Below, piece by piece: positions 27,842-39,989 of a stretch of DNA of 64,000 nt. Every line of letters starts with the position of its first letter. Within the stretch, counting starts at the first letter, position 1. This stretch comes from Burkholderia singularis (GTDB taxonomy: Bacteria > Pseudomonadota > Gammaproteobacteria > Burkholderiales > Burkholderiaceae), in contig NZ_FXAN01000004.1 of NCBI RefSeq assembly GCF_900176645.1, forward strand, positions 62,001 through 126,000, read 5' to 3'. Below the pieces are notes generated by a model. It made no database searches. It saw only the letters and a list, made by a program, of their open reading frames with translations, and had not been told where the DNA came from. The position numbers were made by a program, and so were the translations under genes.

Positions 27842-28135
27842 ACATCGCGCGGCACACAGCGGGTTCGCACGCCGGCCGCGATAGAAGAGAGGATGAGTAG
27901 TTGTGCGCCGGCCCGCTGTAGCGGGTCTTGAGAAGTCTGCCGAAGGCGGTCTGCCGCGCGTCGTGCCGCGGCTTGCGGCAGCGCAGGGGCAGGTTGATCA
28001 ATAAAAGTATCGCGGCGCCGATGCAGCCGCGTGCGCGCCGGTTCGGCGCGAATTCGTGCTAATTTCCATCAAGCGCAGCCGCTCGCGGCCAGCGAGCCTT
28101 CCGCCGCTTGCGCTTCACGTAGACGACATCATCAG
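27842..28135. other. bamB-der intergenic region
   Basis: About 290 bases without a native-looking gene. CCCGC-4-GCGGG (27912-27925) is a weak stem-loop. TAATTT near 28059 could be a -10 for der. Confidence 0.35.
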
Positions 28136-29473
28136 ATGAAACCGGTCATTGCCCTTGTTGGGCGCCCCAATGTGGGGAAATCCACGCTGTTCAACCGGCT
28201 CACGCGTTCGCGCGATGCGCTGGTCGCCGATTTGCCCGGCCTCACGCGCGATCGCCATTATGGCGAGGGGCGGATCGGCGCGCGGCCGTATCTCGTCGTC
28301 GACACGGGCGGCTTCGAGCCGGTCGCGAAGGACGGCATCCTGCACGAGATGGCGCGGCAAACGCGGCAGGCGGTCGAGGAGGCCGACGTCGTCGTGTTCA
28401 TCGTCGACGGCCGCAACGGCCTCGCGCCGCAGGATAAATCGATCGCCGACTATCTCAGAAAAACCGGGCGTCCGATCTTCCTCGTCGTCAACAAGGCCGA
28501 AGGGATGAAGTACACGGCGGTCGCCGCCGATTTCTACGAACTTGGCCTGGGCGATCCGCGCGCGATTTCGGCCGCGCACGGCGACGGCGTGACCGACATG
28601 ATCAACGAGGCGCTCGACGTCGCCTATGCGAGCCAGCCGGAGGAGAGCGACGAGAACGCTGCCGCGCGCGGCACCAAGATCGCGATCGTCGGGCGGCCGA
28701 ACGTCGGCAAATCGACGCTCGTGAACACGCTGATCGGCGAGGAGCGCGTGATCGCGTTCGACATGCCGGGCACGACGCGCGATTCGATTTACGTCGATTT
28801 CGAGCGCAACGGCAGGCAGTACACGCTGATCGATACCGCGGGGTTGCGCCGGCGCGGCAAGGTGTTCGAGGCGATCGAGAAGTTCTCGGTGGTGAAGACG
28901 CTGCAGTCGATCGCCGATGCGAACGTCGTGATTCTGCTGCTGGATGCGCGTCAGGACATCTCCGACCAAGATGCGCACATCGCGGGCTTCGTGGTCGAGC
29001 AGGGGCGCGCGCTCGTCGTTGGCGTGAACAAGTGGGACGGACTCGATCCGCATGTGCGCGAGCGCACCAAGGCCGATCTCGCGCGCAAGCTCAAGTTTCT
29101 CGATTTCGCGAAATTCCATTTCATTTCGGCCGCGGAGAAAACGGGTATCGGCCCGCTCATGCGCTCGGTCGACGACGCCTATGCGGCCGCGATGAAGAAA
29201 CTGCCGACGCCCAAGCTCACGCGCGCGTTGATCGAGGCGGTCGAGTTCCAGCAGCCGCGACGCCGCGGCCCCGTGCGGCCGAAACTGCGCTATGCGCACC
29301 AGGGCGGACAGAATCCGCCCATCATCGTGATTCACGGCAACGCGCTCGACGCCGTTACCGACACGTATAAACGTTATCTCGAGAATCGTTTTCGAGAAAC
29401 TTTCTCGTTGACGGGCACTCCATTGCGCATAGAGTTCCGTTCGTCGACGAATCCATATGCCGACAAGGAATAA
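28136..29473 (+). CDS. der: Ribosome-assembly GTPase Der (EngA)
   Basis: The 445-residue protein has two tandem GTPase domains, each with a P-loop GRPNVGKST (near residues 9-17 and 184-192), DLPG/DMPG switch motifs and NKAEG/NKWDG specificity motifs. A C-terminal KH-like domain follows. Der is essential for 50S subunit maturation. The start [10 protein letters not shown] was chosen for family fit. Confidence 0.98.
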   Translation: MKPVIALVGRPNVGKSTLFNRLTRSRDALVADLPGLTRDRHYGEGRIGARPYLVVDTGGFEPVAKDGILHEMARQTRQAVEEADVVVFIVDGRNGLAPQDKSIADYLRKTGRPIFLVVNKAEGMKYTAVAADFYELGLGDPRAISAAHGDGVTDMINEALDVAYASQPEESDENAAARGTKIAIVGRPNVGKSTLVNTLIGEERVIAFDMPGTTRDSIYVDFERNGRQYTLIDTAGLRRRGKVFEAIEKFSVVKTLQSIADANVVILLLDARQDISDQDAHIAGFVVEQGRALVVGVNKWDGLDPHVRERTKADLARKLKFLDFAKFHFISAAEKTGIGPLMRSVDDAYAAAMKKLPTPKLTRALIEAVEFQQPRRRGPVRPKLRYAHQGGQNPPIIVIHGNALDAVTDTYKRYLENRFRETFSLTGTPLRIEFRSSTNPYADKE

Positions 29474-29532
29474 TCGGTCAATATCATGCGCGCCTGGCCT
29501 GATGGCAGAGGCGGGGCGCAGACAAAATCGGC

Positions 29533-29538
29533 TATAGT
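29533..29538 (+). promoter_or_regulatory. Probable -10 of hfq
   Basis: TATAGT lies 73 bases before the hfq ATG in the der-hfq gap. No good -35 is seen at normal spacing. Confidence 0.35.
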
Positions 29539-29610
29539 GTAGCGATTGGCGGCGGATCTCTTTTTCTTCGCCCCAATCTAGATCAACCTGCAAAAAAGAT
29601 GGAGCACGCC

Positions 29611-29850
29611 ATGAGCAACAAAGGGCAATTGTTACAAGACCCGTTTTTGAACGCACTGCGTAAGGAGCATGTGCCGGTTTCGATCTATCTCGTTAACGGC
29701 ATCAAGCTTCAAGGGAACATCGAATCGTTCGACCAGTACGTCGTGTTGCTCCGGAACACGGTTACCCAGATGGTATACAAGCACGCCATTTCGACGGTCG
29801 TGCCTGCCCGCCCGGTGAATTTCCACCCGGACGCGGAAGCAGCGTCCTAA
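29611..29850 (+). CDS. hfq: RNA chaperone Hfq
   Basis: The 79-residue protein has both Sm motifs: Sm1 ([19 protein letters not shown]) and Sm2 ([10 protein letters not shown]), plus the proximal-face QDPFLNALR. The C-terminal tail is short and ends [12 protein letters not shown]. Hfq hexamers pair small RNAs with mRNAs. GGAG lies at 29601-29604. The order hfq-hflX-hflK-hflC is conserved. Confidence 0.98.
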
Positions 29851-29905
29851 CCTATGCCGCGGCTGGCTCGCATGGCCGTCGGCAATTGATGTCAGCCGCC
29901 TTATC

Positions 29906-31084
29906 TTGATATCCGACAATTTGATCAACGCAGCGTTAGTCGGCATCGATTTCGGCAAAACCGATTTCGAAGCCAGTCTCGAAGAACTCAGTCTGCTCGC
30001 CGCCAGCGCGGGCGCCCATCCCGCCGTCACGCTGACGGGCCGCCGCGCGAGCCCCGATGCCGCGATGTTCGTCGGCAGCGGTAAAGCCGAAGAATTGCGG
30101 CTCGCATGCGAGGCGAACGACGTCGAAATCGTCATCTTCAACCATGCGCTCGCACCCGCGCAGCAACGCAATCTGGAGCGGATGCTCAATCGGCGCGTCG
30201 TCGATCGCACCAGCCTGATTCTCGACATCTTCGCGCAGCGCGCGCGCAGCCACGAAGGCAAATTGCAGGTCGAACTCGCGCAGCTTCAATATCTCGCCAC
30301 CCGGCTGATTCGTGCCTGGACCCACCTCGAACGGCAAAAGGGCGGTATCGGCCTGCGCGGTCCCGGCGAAACCCAGCTCGAAACCGACCGGCGATTGATC
30401 GGCGAGCGCATCAAAATGCTGAAATCTCGGCTCGAGAAACTGCGCCGTCAGCACCACACGCAGCGCCGCCAGCGCGAGCGCAACCGGACGATGTCGGTGT
30501 CGCTCGTCGGCTATACGAACGCGGGCAAGTCGACGCTGTTCAATGCGCTGACGAAAGCGCAGGCGTATGCGGCGGACCAGCTGTTCGCGACGCTCGATAC
30601 GACGTCGCGGCGCGTCTATCTCGGCGACGACGTGGGGCAGATCGTCGTGTCCGACACGGTCGGATTCATTCGCGAGCTACCGCACCAGCTCGTCGCCGCG
30701 TTTCGCGCGACGCTCGAGGAGACGATTCATGCGGATCTGCTGCTGCACGTCGTCGATGCGTCGAGCGTGGTGCGGCTCGAGCAGATCGAGCAGGTCAACG
30801 GCGTGTTGCATGAGATCGGCGCGGATTCGATCCGCCAGATTCTGGTGTTCAACAAGATCGATGCGGTGCCGGAGTTGGCGGCCCGCGGCGGTGCGGTCGA
30901 GCGGGACGAGTATGGTAATATTTCGCGCGTCTTTTTAAGCGCGCGAACAGGTCAAGGACTCGACGCGTTGCGCGCCGCCATCGCCGAGATCGCTACCGCG
31001 GAACATCTCGCCGGCGCCATGCCGCTTATCGGCGCGCCGGCGCAACCACACGAAGACCACCCGGTTTCCGAACACGGGCACTGA
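29906..31084 (+). CDS. hflX: Ribosome-associated GTPase HflX
   Basis: A 392-residue protein with an N-terminal HflX domain, a basic coiled linker (LRGPGETQLETDRRLI, KMLKSRLEKLRRQ) and a GTPase domain: P-loop VGYTNAGKST, G3 DTVGFIRELPH, G4 FNKID. HflX splits stalled 70S ribosomes under heat stress. The only in-frame start giving the full N-terminus is the TTG at 29906; there is no good Shine-Dalgarno, and another TTG follows at 29921. It is 55 bases after hfq. Confidence 0.95.
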   Translation: MISDNLINAALVGIDFGKTDFEASLEELSLLAASAGAHPAVTLTGRRASPDAAMFVGSGKAEELRLACEANDVEIVIFNHALAPAQQRNLERMLNRRVVDRTSLILDIFAQRARSHEGKLQVELAQLQYLATRLIRAWTHLERQKGGIGLRGPGETQLETDRRLIGERIKMLKSRLEKLRRQHHTQRRQRERNRTMSVSLVGYTNAGKSTLFNALTKAQAYAADQLFATLDTTSRRVYLGDDVGQIVVSDTVGFIRELPHQLVAAFRATLEETIHADLLLHVVDASSVVRLEQIEQVNGVLHEIGADSIRQILVFNKIDAVPELAARGGAVERDEYGNISRVFLSARTGQGLDALRAAIAEIATAEHLAGAMPLIGAPAQPHEDHPVSEHGH

Positions 31085-31129
31085 CGACTGCGGTCGGTCA
31101 TGCTGCTCCAATCTGGTGAACAAACACAG

Positions 31130-32506
31130 GTGAACGACTACAACGAGCGGAGTACCCAGCGGCCGATGCACGCATTGCCGTCGATCAATGACCCCCGCTG
31201 GGGGCGGGGCGGCAACGGCGAGCCGCCGCGCGCGAACGGGTCGAAGCGCCCGGACGGGCGCGACGAAGGCCCCCCGGATCTCGACGAGATGTGGCGGAAT
31301 TTCAATCGCCGCCTATCCGGCTGGCTCGGCCGCAAGGGCTCCGGCAACAACGGCTTGCGCCCCGACAACGGGCGTGCGGCACGGGTAGGCGTCGGCATCG
31401 TCGCGGGCGCGCTGATCGCCATCTATCTCGGCAGCGGCATCTTTGTCGTGCAGGACGGGCAGACGGGCGTGGTGCTGCGCCTGGGCGAATACAAGGGCAC
31501 GGTCGGCGAAGGCGTGCACTGGCGTCTGCCGTCCCCGTTCGAGTCGCACGAGATCGTCGATACCGCGCAGGTGCGCTCCGTCGAGATCGGCCGCAATAAT
31601 GTCGTGCGGCTCGCGAACGTGAAGGACGCATCGATGCTCACGCGCGATGCCGATATCGTCGATGTGCGGTTCGCCGTTCAATATCGGATCGGGTCTGCCA
31701 CCGATTATCTGTTCCGCACGGCCGATCCGGAGCGCAGCGTCGCGCAGGCCGCGCAGTCGGCGGTGCGCGAGATGGTCGGCAGCCGGTCCGCGGACGACGT
31801 GCTCGCCGGCGATCGCGATGCACTGCGCGATGCGCTTTCGAAGGCGATCCAGCGCGATCTCGACCACTACAAGACGGGGCTCGTCGTGACGGGCGTGACC
31901 GTGCAGAGCGTGGCGCCGCCCGAGCAGGCGCAGGCGGCCGTTGACGACATTGCGAAAGCGCGGCAGGACAGCGAGGCCGCGAAGAGCGCTGCTCAAACGT
32001 ATGCGAGCGAACTGCTGCCGCGCGCGCAGGGGGACGCCGCGAAAATGATCGACGATGCGAAGGCTTACGCACAGCGCGTTGTCACGCAGGCGCAAGGCGA
32101 TGCCGATCGCTTCAAGGAGGTCTATGCACAGTATTCGAAGGCGCCCGCGGTGATTCGCGAGCGGATGTATCTCGAGACGATGCAGGAGATCTACTCGAAC
32201 ACGACGAAGGTGTACGTCGGCAACAAGGCGGGCAACAGCATGCTGTACCTGCCGCTGGACAAGATCGTCGAAGCGGGCCGCGCGCGCGCGGCCGATGCGG
32301 CGGCCAGCGGCACAAGCGGCGGCGCACCCGCGAGCGATGCGCAAGCGCGGGCGGCAGCGCCCGCTGCATCGTCACAGGCGCCCGCGGCGGCGGCAAGCGC
32401 CGCGGGCGTGTCGCCGCCGGCTGCCGCCAGCCCGGCATCCGCCAGCGATTCGCTGCGTTCCCGCGAGGCTTTCCGCAGCCGTTCGCGCACCGACGATCTG
32501 CAGTAA
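31130..32506 (+). CDS. hflK: FtsH protease modulator HflK
   Basis: The protein (458 residues from the GTG at 31130) has a Gly/Arg-rich cytoplasmic N-terminus, one membrane helix (VGVGIVAGALIAIYLGSGIF), the SPFH/band-7 domain (VVQDGQTGVVLRLGEYKG), a long coiled region and an Ala/Ser-rich tail. With HflC it forms a large membrane assembly around FtsH. An ATG at 31100 is also in frame; I prefer the GTG because the conserved sequence begins there, but the choice is uncertain. Confidence 0.93.
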   Translation: MNDYNERSTQRPMHALPSINDPRWGRGGNGEPPRANGSKRPDGRDEGPPDLDEMWRNFNRRLSGWLGRKGSGNNGLRPDNGRAARVGVGIVAGALIAIYLGSGIFVVQDGQTGVVLRLGEYKGTVGEGVHWRLPSPFESHEIVDTAQVRSVEIGRNNVVRLANVKDASMLTRDADIVDVRFAVQYRIGSATDYLFRTADPERSVAQAAQSAVREMVGSRSADDVLAGDRDALRDALSKAIQRDLDHYKTGLVVTGVTVQSVAPPEQAQAAVDDIAKARQDSEAAKSAAQTYASELLPRAQGDAAKMIDDAKAYAQRVVTQAQGDADRFKEVYAQYSKAPAVIRERMYLETMQEIYSNTTKVYVGNKAGNSMLYLPLDKIVEAGRARAADAAASGTSGGAPASDAQARAAAPAASSQAPAAAASAAGVSPPAAASPASASDSLRSREAFRSRSRTDDLQ

Positions 32507-32519
32507 CGAGGGCTGCAAC

Positions 32520-33419
32520 ATGAATCGAATCATCGCGCTCGTCGTAGCGATCGCCATCGCCGTGTTGGCGGCGTCGTCGACGGTGTTCGTCGTCGACCCG
32601 CGCCATGCGGCCGTATTGTCGTCGCGCGACGGCGCCGCGCCGACGCTTGCCGGTCCCGGCCTGCATTTCAAACTGCCGCAGCCGCTGCAGGCGGCGACGC
32701 TCGTCGACATTCGCATCCAGTCGTTCGACCTGGCCGATCCGCAAAGCTTGACCACGCAGGACGGCCGCGATCTGCTCGTGAGTCCCGTCGTCAGATACCG
32801 GATTGCCGATGCGCTCAAGTATTACCAGCAGACGGGCGGCGCGGCGCGCGGCGAGGTCGACCGTCTTTCGGCGGCCATCAAGCGCGCGCTTGACGATGCG
32901 TTTGCCAAGCGCGCGCGCGATGCGGCACTCGGCGAGCAACGCGCGATCGCGCAAGAGGTGAAGCAGGCGCTCGGCGCGGCCGCGGCGCCGCTTGGCATCG
33001 ATATCGTCGACGTGCAACTCACCCGTGTCGATCTGCCGGCCGCGCAAGCGGACGATGCGTATCGCCGGATAACGGCCGACCTGCAGCAGCAGGCGCAGCG
33101 TGAACGTGCGCAAGGCGCCGCGCAGGCCGAGCAGATCCGCGCGGATGCGAGCCGCCAGCAGCAGGCCGTCCTGGCCGATGCGTACAAGACTGCGCAATCG
33201 ATCAAGGGCGACGGCGACGCGCAGGCGGCGTCGATCGCGGCCGACGCGTTCGGCCGCGACCCGCAGTTCTATCAGTTCTACGCGAGCCTGCAGGCGTACC
33301 GGAACAGCTTCAAGCCGAACGACATCATCGTCGTCGATCCCGACAGCGAGTTCTTCCGCTTCATGCGCAGCCCGACGGGCGGTGCGCCGGCGGCAGGCGC
33401 GGCTCCCCATAAACGTTGA
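32520..33419 (+). CDS. hflC: FtsH protease modulator HflC
   Basis: A 299-residue membrane protein with one N-terminal helix (IIALVVAIAIAVLAASSTVF) and an SPFH domain (VDPRHAAVLSSRDG, GPGLHFKLPQPLQ). A coiled-coil region at about 190-240 and a C-terminal segment ending in DPDSEFFRFMRSP follow. It pairs with HflK. The genes are 13 bases apart. Confidence 0.95.
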   Translation: MNRIIALVVAIAIAVLAASSTVFVVDPRHAAVLSSRDGAAPTLAGPGLHFKLPQPLQAATLVDIRIQSFDLADPQSLTTQDGRDLLVSPVVRYRIADALKYYQQTGGAARGEVDRLSAAIKRALDDAFAKRARDAALGEQRAIAQEVKQALGAAAAPLGIDIVDVQLTRVDLPAAQADDAYRRITADLQQQAQRERAQGAAQAEQIRADASRQQQAVLADAYKTAQSIKGDGDAQAASIAADAFGRDPQFYQFYASLQAYRNSFKPNDIIVVDPDSEFFRFMRSPTGGAPAAGAAPHKR

Positions 33420-33444
33420 CGCGCCGGCGCGCTTGGCCGCTCAC

Positions 33445-33636
33445 ATGAATCTCGCTGGCTCGTTACTGCTTGCTGTCGCGCTGATGCTCATCGTCGAGGG
33501 CGCGTTTCCGTTCGTATTCCCGAGCGCGTGGCGCGACACGTTCCGTAGAATGGCGGAGCGGCCACCGCACCATATCCGGATCGGCGGATTCGTCGTGATG
33601 GCGCTCGGGCTCGCGTTGCTGCTGCTCGTGACCTGA
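33445..33636 (+). CDS. DUF2065 small membrane protein (YjeT-like)
   Basis: The 63-residue protein has two hydrophobic segments (SLLLAVALMLIVEGAFPFVF and GGFVVMALGLALLLLVT) around a basic loop with WRDTFRRMAE, as in the DUF2065 family. In many proteobacteria this gene sits between hflC and hisZ or purA, as here. Function unknown; the position suggests a link to HflKC. Confidence 0.88.
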   Translation: MNLAGSLLLAVALMLIVEGAFPFVFPSAWRDTFRRMAERPPHHIRIGGFVVMALGLALLLLVT

Positions 33637-33762
33637 CCCGTCGCCGCGTGGGCGCCGGCCGGCGCCCGCATGCCGCAGACGTTCGGCCCAAGCCGGGCGT
33701 CGCACCCGATTTCAATCCGAGGCGCGTGCGCGCGCCGTGTTTCCTGTCGTAGGATCGCCACG

Positions 33763-34911
33763 ATGTCGACCTGGTTACTTCCCGAGAATATTGCCGACGT
33801 ACTGCCGTCGGAGGCGCGCAAGATCGAGGAGCTGCGCCGCAGGCTGCTCGACCGTTTTCGCTCGTATGGCTACGAAATGGTGATGCCGCCGCTTCTCGAA
33901 TATCTCGAATCGCTGCTCACGGGCGGCGGCAACGATCTGAATCTGCGCACGTTCAAGCTCGTCGATCAGTTGTCGGGGCGCACGCTCGGCTTGCGCGCGG
34001 ATATCACGCCGCAAGTCGCGCGCATCGATGCGCATCTGCTGAACCGCCAAGGCGTCACGCGCCTTTGTTATGCCGGCCACGTGCTGCATACGCGACCGCG
34101 CGGTCTGCATGCGACGCGCGAGCAAATCCAGATCGGCGCGGAAATTTACGGGCATGCGGGCCTGGAGGCCGATCAGGAGATCCAGCAACTGATGCTCGAC
34201 GCGCTGCATCTGTCTGGTCTGACGAAAATCCGGCTCGACTTGTGCCATGCCGGCGTGCTGGCTGCGTTGTTCTCACGCGACACGGCCGCGGCCGCCCGCG
34301 GCGAGGCGCTGTACGACGCGCTTGCGGGCAAGGACGTGCCGCTGCTGCACGAATTGACCGATGACCTCGGCCCGGATACGCGCGCCGCGCTGCGTGCGTT
34401 GCCGCATCTGTACGGCGATCCGTCGGTGCTCGACGAGGCGCGGCGCGAGCTGCCCGCGCTGCCCGAAATCGACAGCGCGCTCGACGATCTGAGCGAGCTT
34501 GCCGCGCGAGTGACGAATGCCGAAGTGACGATCGATCTCGCCGATTTGCGCGGTTACGCGTACCACAGCGGCGCGATGTTTTCCGCGTATGTCGACGGCG
34601 TGCCGAATGCGGTGGCGCGCGGCGGACGTTACGATCACGTCGGCCAGGCATACGGGCGCGCGCGTCCGGCGACGGGTTTCTCGCTCGATCTGCGCGAAAT
34701 CGCGCGGATTTCGCCGGTGGAGGCGCGCGGCGCCGCGATTCTCGCGCCGTGGAACCAGGACGCTGCGCTGCGGGCAACCGTTGCTGCGCTGCGCGATGCG
34801 GGCGAGGTGGTGATCGAGGCGTTGCCGGGCCACGACGGCGGGCTCGACGAATTCGCGTGCGACCGCATGCTCGTCGAGCGGGGCGGCGCGTGGGTCGTCG
34901 AGCGCCGCTGA
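33763..34911 (+). CDS. hisZ: ATP phosphoribosyltransferase regulatory subunit HisZ
   Basis: A 382-residue relative of histidyl-tRNA synthetase. It keeps the class II core ([51 protein letters not shown]) but lacks the anticodon-binding domain and the LVRGLDYY motif is altered to [10 protein letters not shown]. HisZ activates the short form of HisG in histidine synthesis. The ATG at 33763 has AGGAT upstream. No other his biosynthesis gene is in the window. Confidence 0.95.
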   Translation: MSTWLLPENIADVLPSEARKIEELRRRLLDRFRSYGYEMVMPPLLEYLESLLTGGGNDLNLRTFKLVDQLSGRTLGLRADITPQVARIDAHLLNRQGVTRLCYAGHVLHTRPRGLHATREQIQIGAEIYGHAGLEADQEIQQLMLDALHLSGLTKIRLDLCHAGVLAALFSRDTAAAARGEALYDALAGKDVPLLHELTDDLGPDTRAALRALPHLYGDPSVLDEARRELPALPEIDSALDDLSELAARVTNAEVTIDLADLRGYAYHSGAMFSAYVDGVPNAVARGGRYDHVGQAYGRARPATGFSLDLREIARISPVEARGAAILAPWNQDAALRATVAALRDAGEVVIEALPGHDGGLDEFACDRMLVERGGAWVVERR

Positions 34912-35035
34912 CGGAGCGCGCATCGCCGCGCGATGCCGCCCGCGCGAGGCTCCGCCGGCCGGTTTCCGAGCCGCTTTCAGCGTGCCATATCGTTGAAGTG
35001 AAACGGAAAAATTCGGAGCTGGCGGCGAACCTAGG

Positions 35036-36415
<1,380 letters not shown>

Positions 36416-36421
36416 GCGACG

Positions 36422-37018
36422 ATGACGCAAAACATGACGATGACGATCAAAATGTCCGATCCGCGCAACGACGAAAAGAACCTGTGGGTCGGCTGGGACG
36501 AATATCACCGGCTGATCGAGCTGCTTGCGCTCGCGGTGCACGAATCGGGGTGGAAATTCGACAAGATTCTGTGCCTCGCGCGCGGCGGCTTGCGCGTCGG
36601 CGATCAGTTGTCGCGAATCTACGATCTGCCGCTCGCGATTCTCGCGACGAGTTCGTATCGCGAGGCGGCGGGCCGCGAGCAGGGCGAACTCGACATCGCG
36701 CAGTACATCACGATGACGCGTGGCGATTTATCCGGCAACGTGCTGCTCGTCGACGATCTGGTCGATTCGGGCGTGACGCTCGCGCGCGTCCAGCAGCATT
36801 TGAAGGAGCGTTATCCGGCCGTGACGGCAGTGCGTTCCGCGGTGCTTTGGTACAAGGGTTGCTCGAAAGTGAAGCCCGATTATCACGTCCAATACCTGCC
36901 GACGAACCCGTGGATTCATCAGCCGTTCGAGGAGTGGGACACGGTGCGTCCGCACAATCTCGGTGCGTGGATCAAACGCGGTAACGCGCAGCGCGACGAC
37001 GACGCGGCACTCGCGTAA
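36422..37018 (+). CDS. Purine-type phosphoribosyltransferase
   Basis: A 198-residue type I phosphoribosyltransferase with the PRPP-binding motif VLLVDDLVDSGVTL (107-120) and a flexible-loop region around SYREAAGREQGE. The hood contains PWIHQPFEEWDTVRPHN, which resembles xanthine/guanine-type enzymes. It starts 6 bases after purA and is followed by a strong terminator, so purA and this gene probably form one transcript. The likely role is purine base salvage; base preference is not certain. Confidence 0.85.
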   Translation: MTQNMTMTIKMSDPRNDEKNLWVGWDEYHRLIELLALAVHESGWKFDKILCLARGGLRVGDQLSRIYDLPLAILATSSYREAAGREQGELDIAQYITMTRGDLSGNVLLVDDLVDSGVTLARVQQHLKERYPAVTAVRSAVLWYKGCSKVKPDYHVQYLPTNPWIHQPFEEWDTVRPHNLGAWIKRGNAQRDDDAALA

Positions 37019-37343
37019 TCCGCTCGCTGCATGAGCTTTGCGCGGGCCTTCCGTTGCAGGCAACGCATGCGGTTTCCGCGCGGCGGCATCGAAACGGCGC
37101 TCCGATGAAGCGCCGTTTTTTATGTTCTCCTTACAGCGCATCGCGCAACGTGGCTCAGATTGCCATGCCGCCGCGCGGCGCGGTTCCCGGCACGTTGCCG
37201 CGTCCGAAAGCGTCACGACCCCATGCTACACTGGGCGCGCCGCTTCAAGTGGTGCGCTCACAACACGGCGCGGCGGCATTTTTGCGTGGCCAGTTAGAAT
37301 AGCGCTCGTTTTTCCGACCCCAGCACGGATTTATCCCGCTTTT
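37019..37343. other. Intergenic region between the phosphoribosyltransferase gene and kup
   Basis: About 325 bases without a supported gene. It holds the terminator at 37092-37121 and TAGAAT at 37295-37300, a possible -10 for kup with a leader of about 37 bases and no clear -35. Confidence 0.5.
37092..37121 (+). terminator. Rho-independent terminator of the purA operon
   Basis: AAACGGCGC and GCGCCGTTT pair around a 7-base loop and are followed by a T-run, 73 bases after the stop of the phosphoribosyltransferase gene. Confidence 0.88.
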
Positions 37344-39236
37344 ATGACCGACACGAATCACTCGTCCACGCGCCAGCATTCGCTGCAGTCACTCGCGATT
37401 GCCGCTATCGGCGTAGTTTTTGGCGACATCGGCACGAGCCCGTTGTACTCGCTCAAGGAGGCGTTCAGCCCGGAGCACGGCATTCCTCTCACGCAAAGCT
37501 CGATTCTGGGCGTGATCTCGCTGTTGTTCTGGGCGATTATCCTCGTGGTCGGCGTCAAGTACGTTTTGTTCGTGATGCGTGCCGATAACAACGGCGAAGG
37601 CGGCGTGCTTGCGCTGATGGCGTTGTCGTTGCGGCCATTGACGCCAAAGTCGCGGGTGGCGGGGCTGATGATGGGCCTTGGCATCTTCGGCGCGTGTATG
37701 TTCTATGGCGATGCGGTCATCACGCCGGCGATTTCCGTGATGTCGGCGGTCGAAGGGTTGCAGGTCGCGGCGCCGCAACTCACCCATCTCGTCATGCCGA
37801 TCACGATCGCGATCCTGATCGCGCTGTTCTGGATTCAGCGGCACGGCACGGCAACGGTCGGCAAGCTGTTCGGCCCGATCATGGTCGTCTGGTTCATCGT
37901 GCTGGCGATTCTCGGCGTGTATCACATCGCGCAAGCGCCGCAGATCATCTCGGCGATCAATCCGTACTACGCATTTTCGTTCATGGCCGACCACGTACTG
38001 CTTGCCTATGTGGTGCTCGGCTCGGTCGTGCTGGTGCTGACGGGCGCGGAGGCGCTTTATGCGGACATGGGCCACTTCGGCGCGAAGCCGATCCGGCTTG
38101 CCGCATACGTGCTCGTGATGCCGTCGCTCGTGCTCAACTATTTCGGCCAGGGCGCGCTGCTGCTCGTCAATCCGAAGGCGATCTCGAACCCGTTCTTCCT
38201 GCTCGCGCCGCAATGGGGAACGCTGCCGCTCGTCGTGCTGTCGACGGTCGCGACGGTGATCGCGTCGCAGGCCGTGATATCGGGCGCCTATTCGCTGACG
38301 AGCCAGGCGATCCAGCTCGGCTATGTGCCGCGGATGAAGATTCTGCATACGTCCGAACTCGCGATCGGGCAGATCTACGTGCCGGTCGTCAACTGGCTGC
38401 TGTTGTTCGTGATCCTATGCATCGTGATCGGCTTCAAGAGTTCGGACAATCTCGCGGCCGCATACGGCATTGCGGTAACGGCGACGATGGTGATCACGAC
38501 GATCCTAGCCGCGGTCGTGATGGTGAAGGTATGGAACTGGAACAGGCTGCTCGTCGCGTTGATCATCGGCGTGTTCCTCGTGATCGATCTCGGGTTCTTC
38601 GGTGCGAATCTGCTGAAGGTCGAGCAGGGCGGCTGGCTGCCGCTCGGCATCGGAGCGCTGTTGTTCTTCTTGCTGACCACATGGTACAAGGGGCGCCATC
38701 TCGTCAAGGAGCGCACGGTGGCCGATGGCATTCCGCTCGAGCCGTTCCTCCAAGGGCTGCTCGCGCATCCGCCGCATCGCGTATCGGGCACGGCGATCTA
38801 TCTGACCGGCAGCGGCAAGCTCGTGCCGGTGAGTTTGCTGCACAATCTCAAGCACAACAAAGTTCTTCACGAGCGGACCATTTTCCTCACGTTCGTCACG
38901 CGTGATATTCCGTATGTGAAGGACGACGAGCGCGTGACGATCCGCGATGCGGGCGAAGGACTTTACATCGTCAAGGCGGAGTACGGCTTCAACGAGACGC
39001 CGGATGTGAAGGCTGTGCTCGAAGAGGTGGCGCGTCAGCGCGGCACCACGTTCGAGTTGATGGATACGTCGTTCTTCATCGCACGCGAGACGGTTGTGCC
39101 GACTCATTTGCCGGGCATGTCGATCTGGCGTGAGCGGGTGTTCGCATGGATGCACCAGAACGCCGCGAAACCGACGGATTTCTTCGCGATTCCGGCCAAT
39201 CGCGTCGTCGAGCTGGGGACCAAGATCGAGATCTGA
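37344..39236 (+). CDS. kup: Kup-family potassium transporter
   Basis: The 630-residue protein has the family N-terminus ([20 protein letters not shown]), about 12 membrane helices, the segment [11 protein letters not shown], and a cytoplasmic C-terminal domain from about residue 455. Kup takes up potassium with protons and matters most at low pH. The ATG at 37344 was chosen for family length; the frame is open far upstream but that part is not native. Confidence 0.96.
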   Translation: MTDTNHSSTRQHSLQSLAIAAIGVVFGDIGTSPLYSLKEAFSPEHGIPLTQSSILGVISLLFWAIILVVGVKYVLFVMRADNNGEGGVLALMALSLRPLTPKSRVAGLMMGLGIFGACMFYGDAVITPAISVMSAVEGLQVAAPQLTHLVMPITIAILIALFWIQRHGTATVGKLFGPIMVVWFIVLAILGVYHIAQAPQIISAINPYYAFSFMADHVLLAYVVLGSVVLVLTGAEALYADMGHFGAKPIRLAAYVLVMPSLVLNYFGQGALLLVNPKAISNPFFLLAPQWGTLPLVVLSTVATVIASQAVISGAYSLTSQAIQLGYVPRMKILHTSELAIGQIYVPVVNWLLLFVILCIVIGFKSSDNLAAAYGIAVTATMVITTILAAVVMVKVWNWNRLLVALIIGVFLVIDLGFFGANLLKVEQGGWLPLGIGALLFFLLTTWYKGRHLVKERTVADGIPLEPFLQGLLAHPPHRVSGTAIYLTGSGKLVPVSLLHNLKHNKVLHERTIFLTFVTRDIPYVKDDERVTIRDAGEGLYIVKAEYGFNETPDVKAVLEEVARQRGTTFELMDTSFFIARETVVPTHLPGMSIWRERVFAWMHQNAAKPTDFFAIPANRVVELGTKIEI

Positions 39237-39244
39237 GTGCGCTG

Positions 39245-39264
39245 TCCGGCGCGAACGCGCCGGA
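39245..39264. terminator. 8-bp stem-loop after kup, no U-tract
   Basis: TCCGGCGC and GCGCCGGA flank the tetraloop GAAC, 8 bases after the kup stop and facing the convergent acetyltransferase gene. No T-run follows. Confidence 0.5.
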
Positions 39265-39413
39265 TGCGGGCGGCCGGGCTGCATCATGCAAGCTGCGCGC
39301 GGGCCGGAGCTGGGCGCATGCCAGACGGACGCGCCCCCGTCGAATGGGCCAGCGCCCGGATGCACGACACTCGGCGCTCGTCAGGGCGCCCGCATTCGCT
39401 TATCGCTCGTTTA

Positions 39414-39989
39414 TTACCCGCTTATCGCCGCATAGACGCGCGTGTTACGCAACGTGCCGTCCGGATCGGCGCGCTCATTGCGCAGCACGCCTTCGAGCGT
39501 CAAGCCCGCGCGTTCGCATACACGCGCGCTTTTGAGATTGAGGTCATCGACAAACGCCGACACGCGGCGCATTCCCAGCCGCGCAAAGGCGAACTGTACG
39601 AGTGCGGCCACTGCCTCGCTGATATAGCCGTGCCCTTGATGACGCGTGTTGCCCCACCAGCCGATCTCGATGCTTGGCACGCTCCAATTCGGCTGATGTA
39701 GTCCGCAGCATCCCGCGAGCATTTCCGTGTCGCGCAGCAGGATGAGGAAACGAAAATCGCGTCTGGCGATGAAGTTCGCGAAACCCTCCCGGCAATAGAT
39801 TTCCGAACGTTCGAGCGACGGTTCCTCGAGTGCCCAAGGCAACGAGGCCGGAAACTGCCGCAGCGCGTTGAGCGAGTCGCATAGCGCTTCGTTGATCTTG
39901 GGGCCGTCGCCTGGCTTGACGCAGCGAAGAATCAGCCGTTCAGTGTCGAGCCGGTCTTCGAGATCGATAAGAAGAGGCTGCATGGTCAT
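39414..39989 (-). CDS. GNAT acetyltransferase, RimJ/RimL type
   Basis: A 191-residue protein of the acetyltransferase_3 type. It contains TERLILRCVKPGD near the N-terminus, the acetyl-CoA pyrophosphate-binding segment GNTRHQGHGYISEAVAALV and the C-terminal NLKSARVCERAGLTLEGVLR. Members acetylate protein N-termini or small amines; the target is unknown. Two starts are in frame (39989 and 39983). It converges with kup and diverges from the CoA-transferase gene at 40270. Confidence 0.88.
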   Translation of the reverse strand: MTMQPLLIDLEDRLDTERLILRCVKPGDGPKINEALCDSLNALRQFPASLPWALEEPSLERSEIYCREGFANFIARRDFRFLILLRDTEMLAGCCGLHQPNWSVPSIEIGWWGNTRHQGHGYISEAVAALVQFAFARLGMRRVSAFVDDLNLKSARVCERAGLTLEGVLRNERADPDGTLRNTRVYAAISG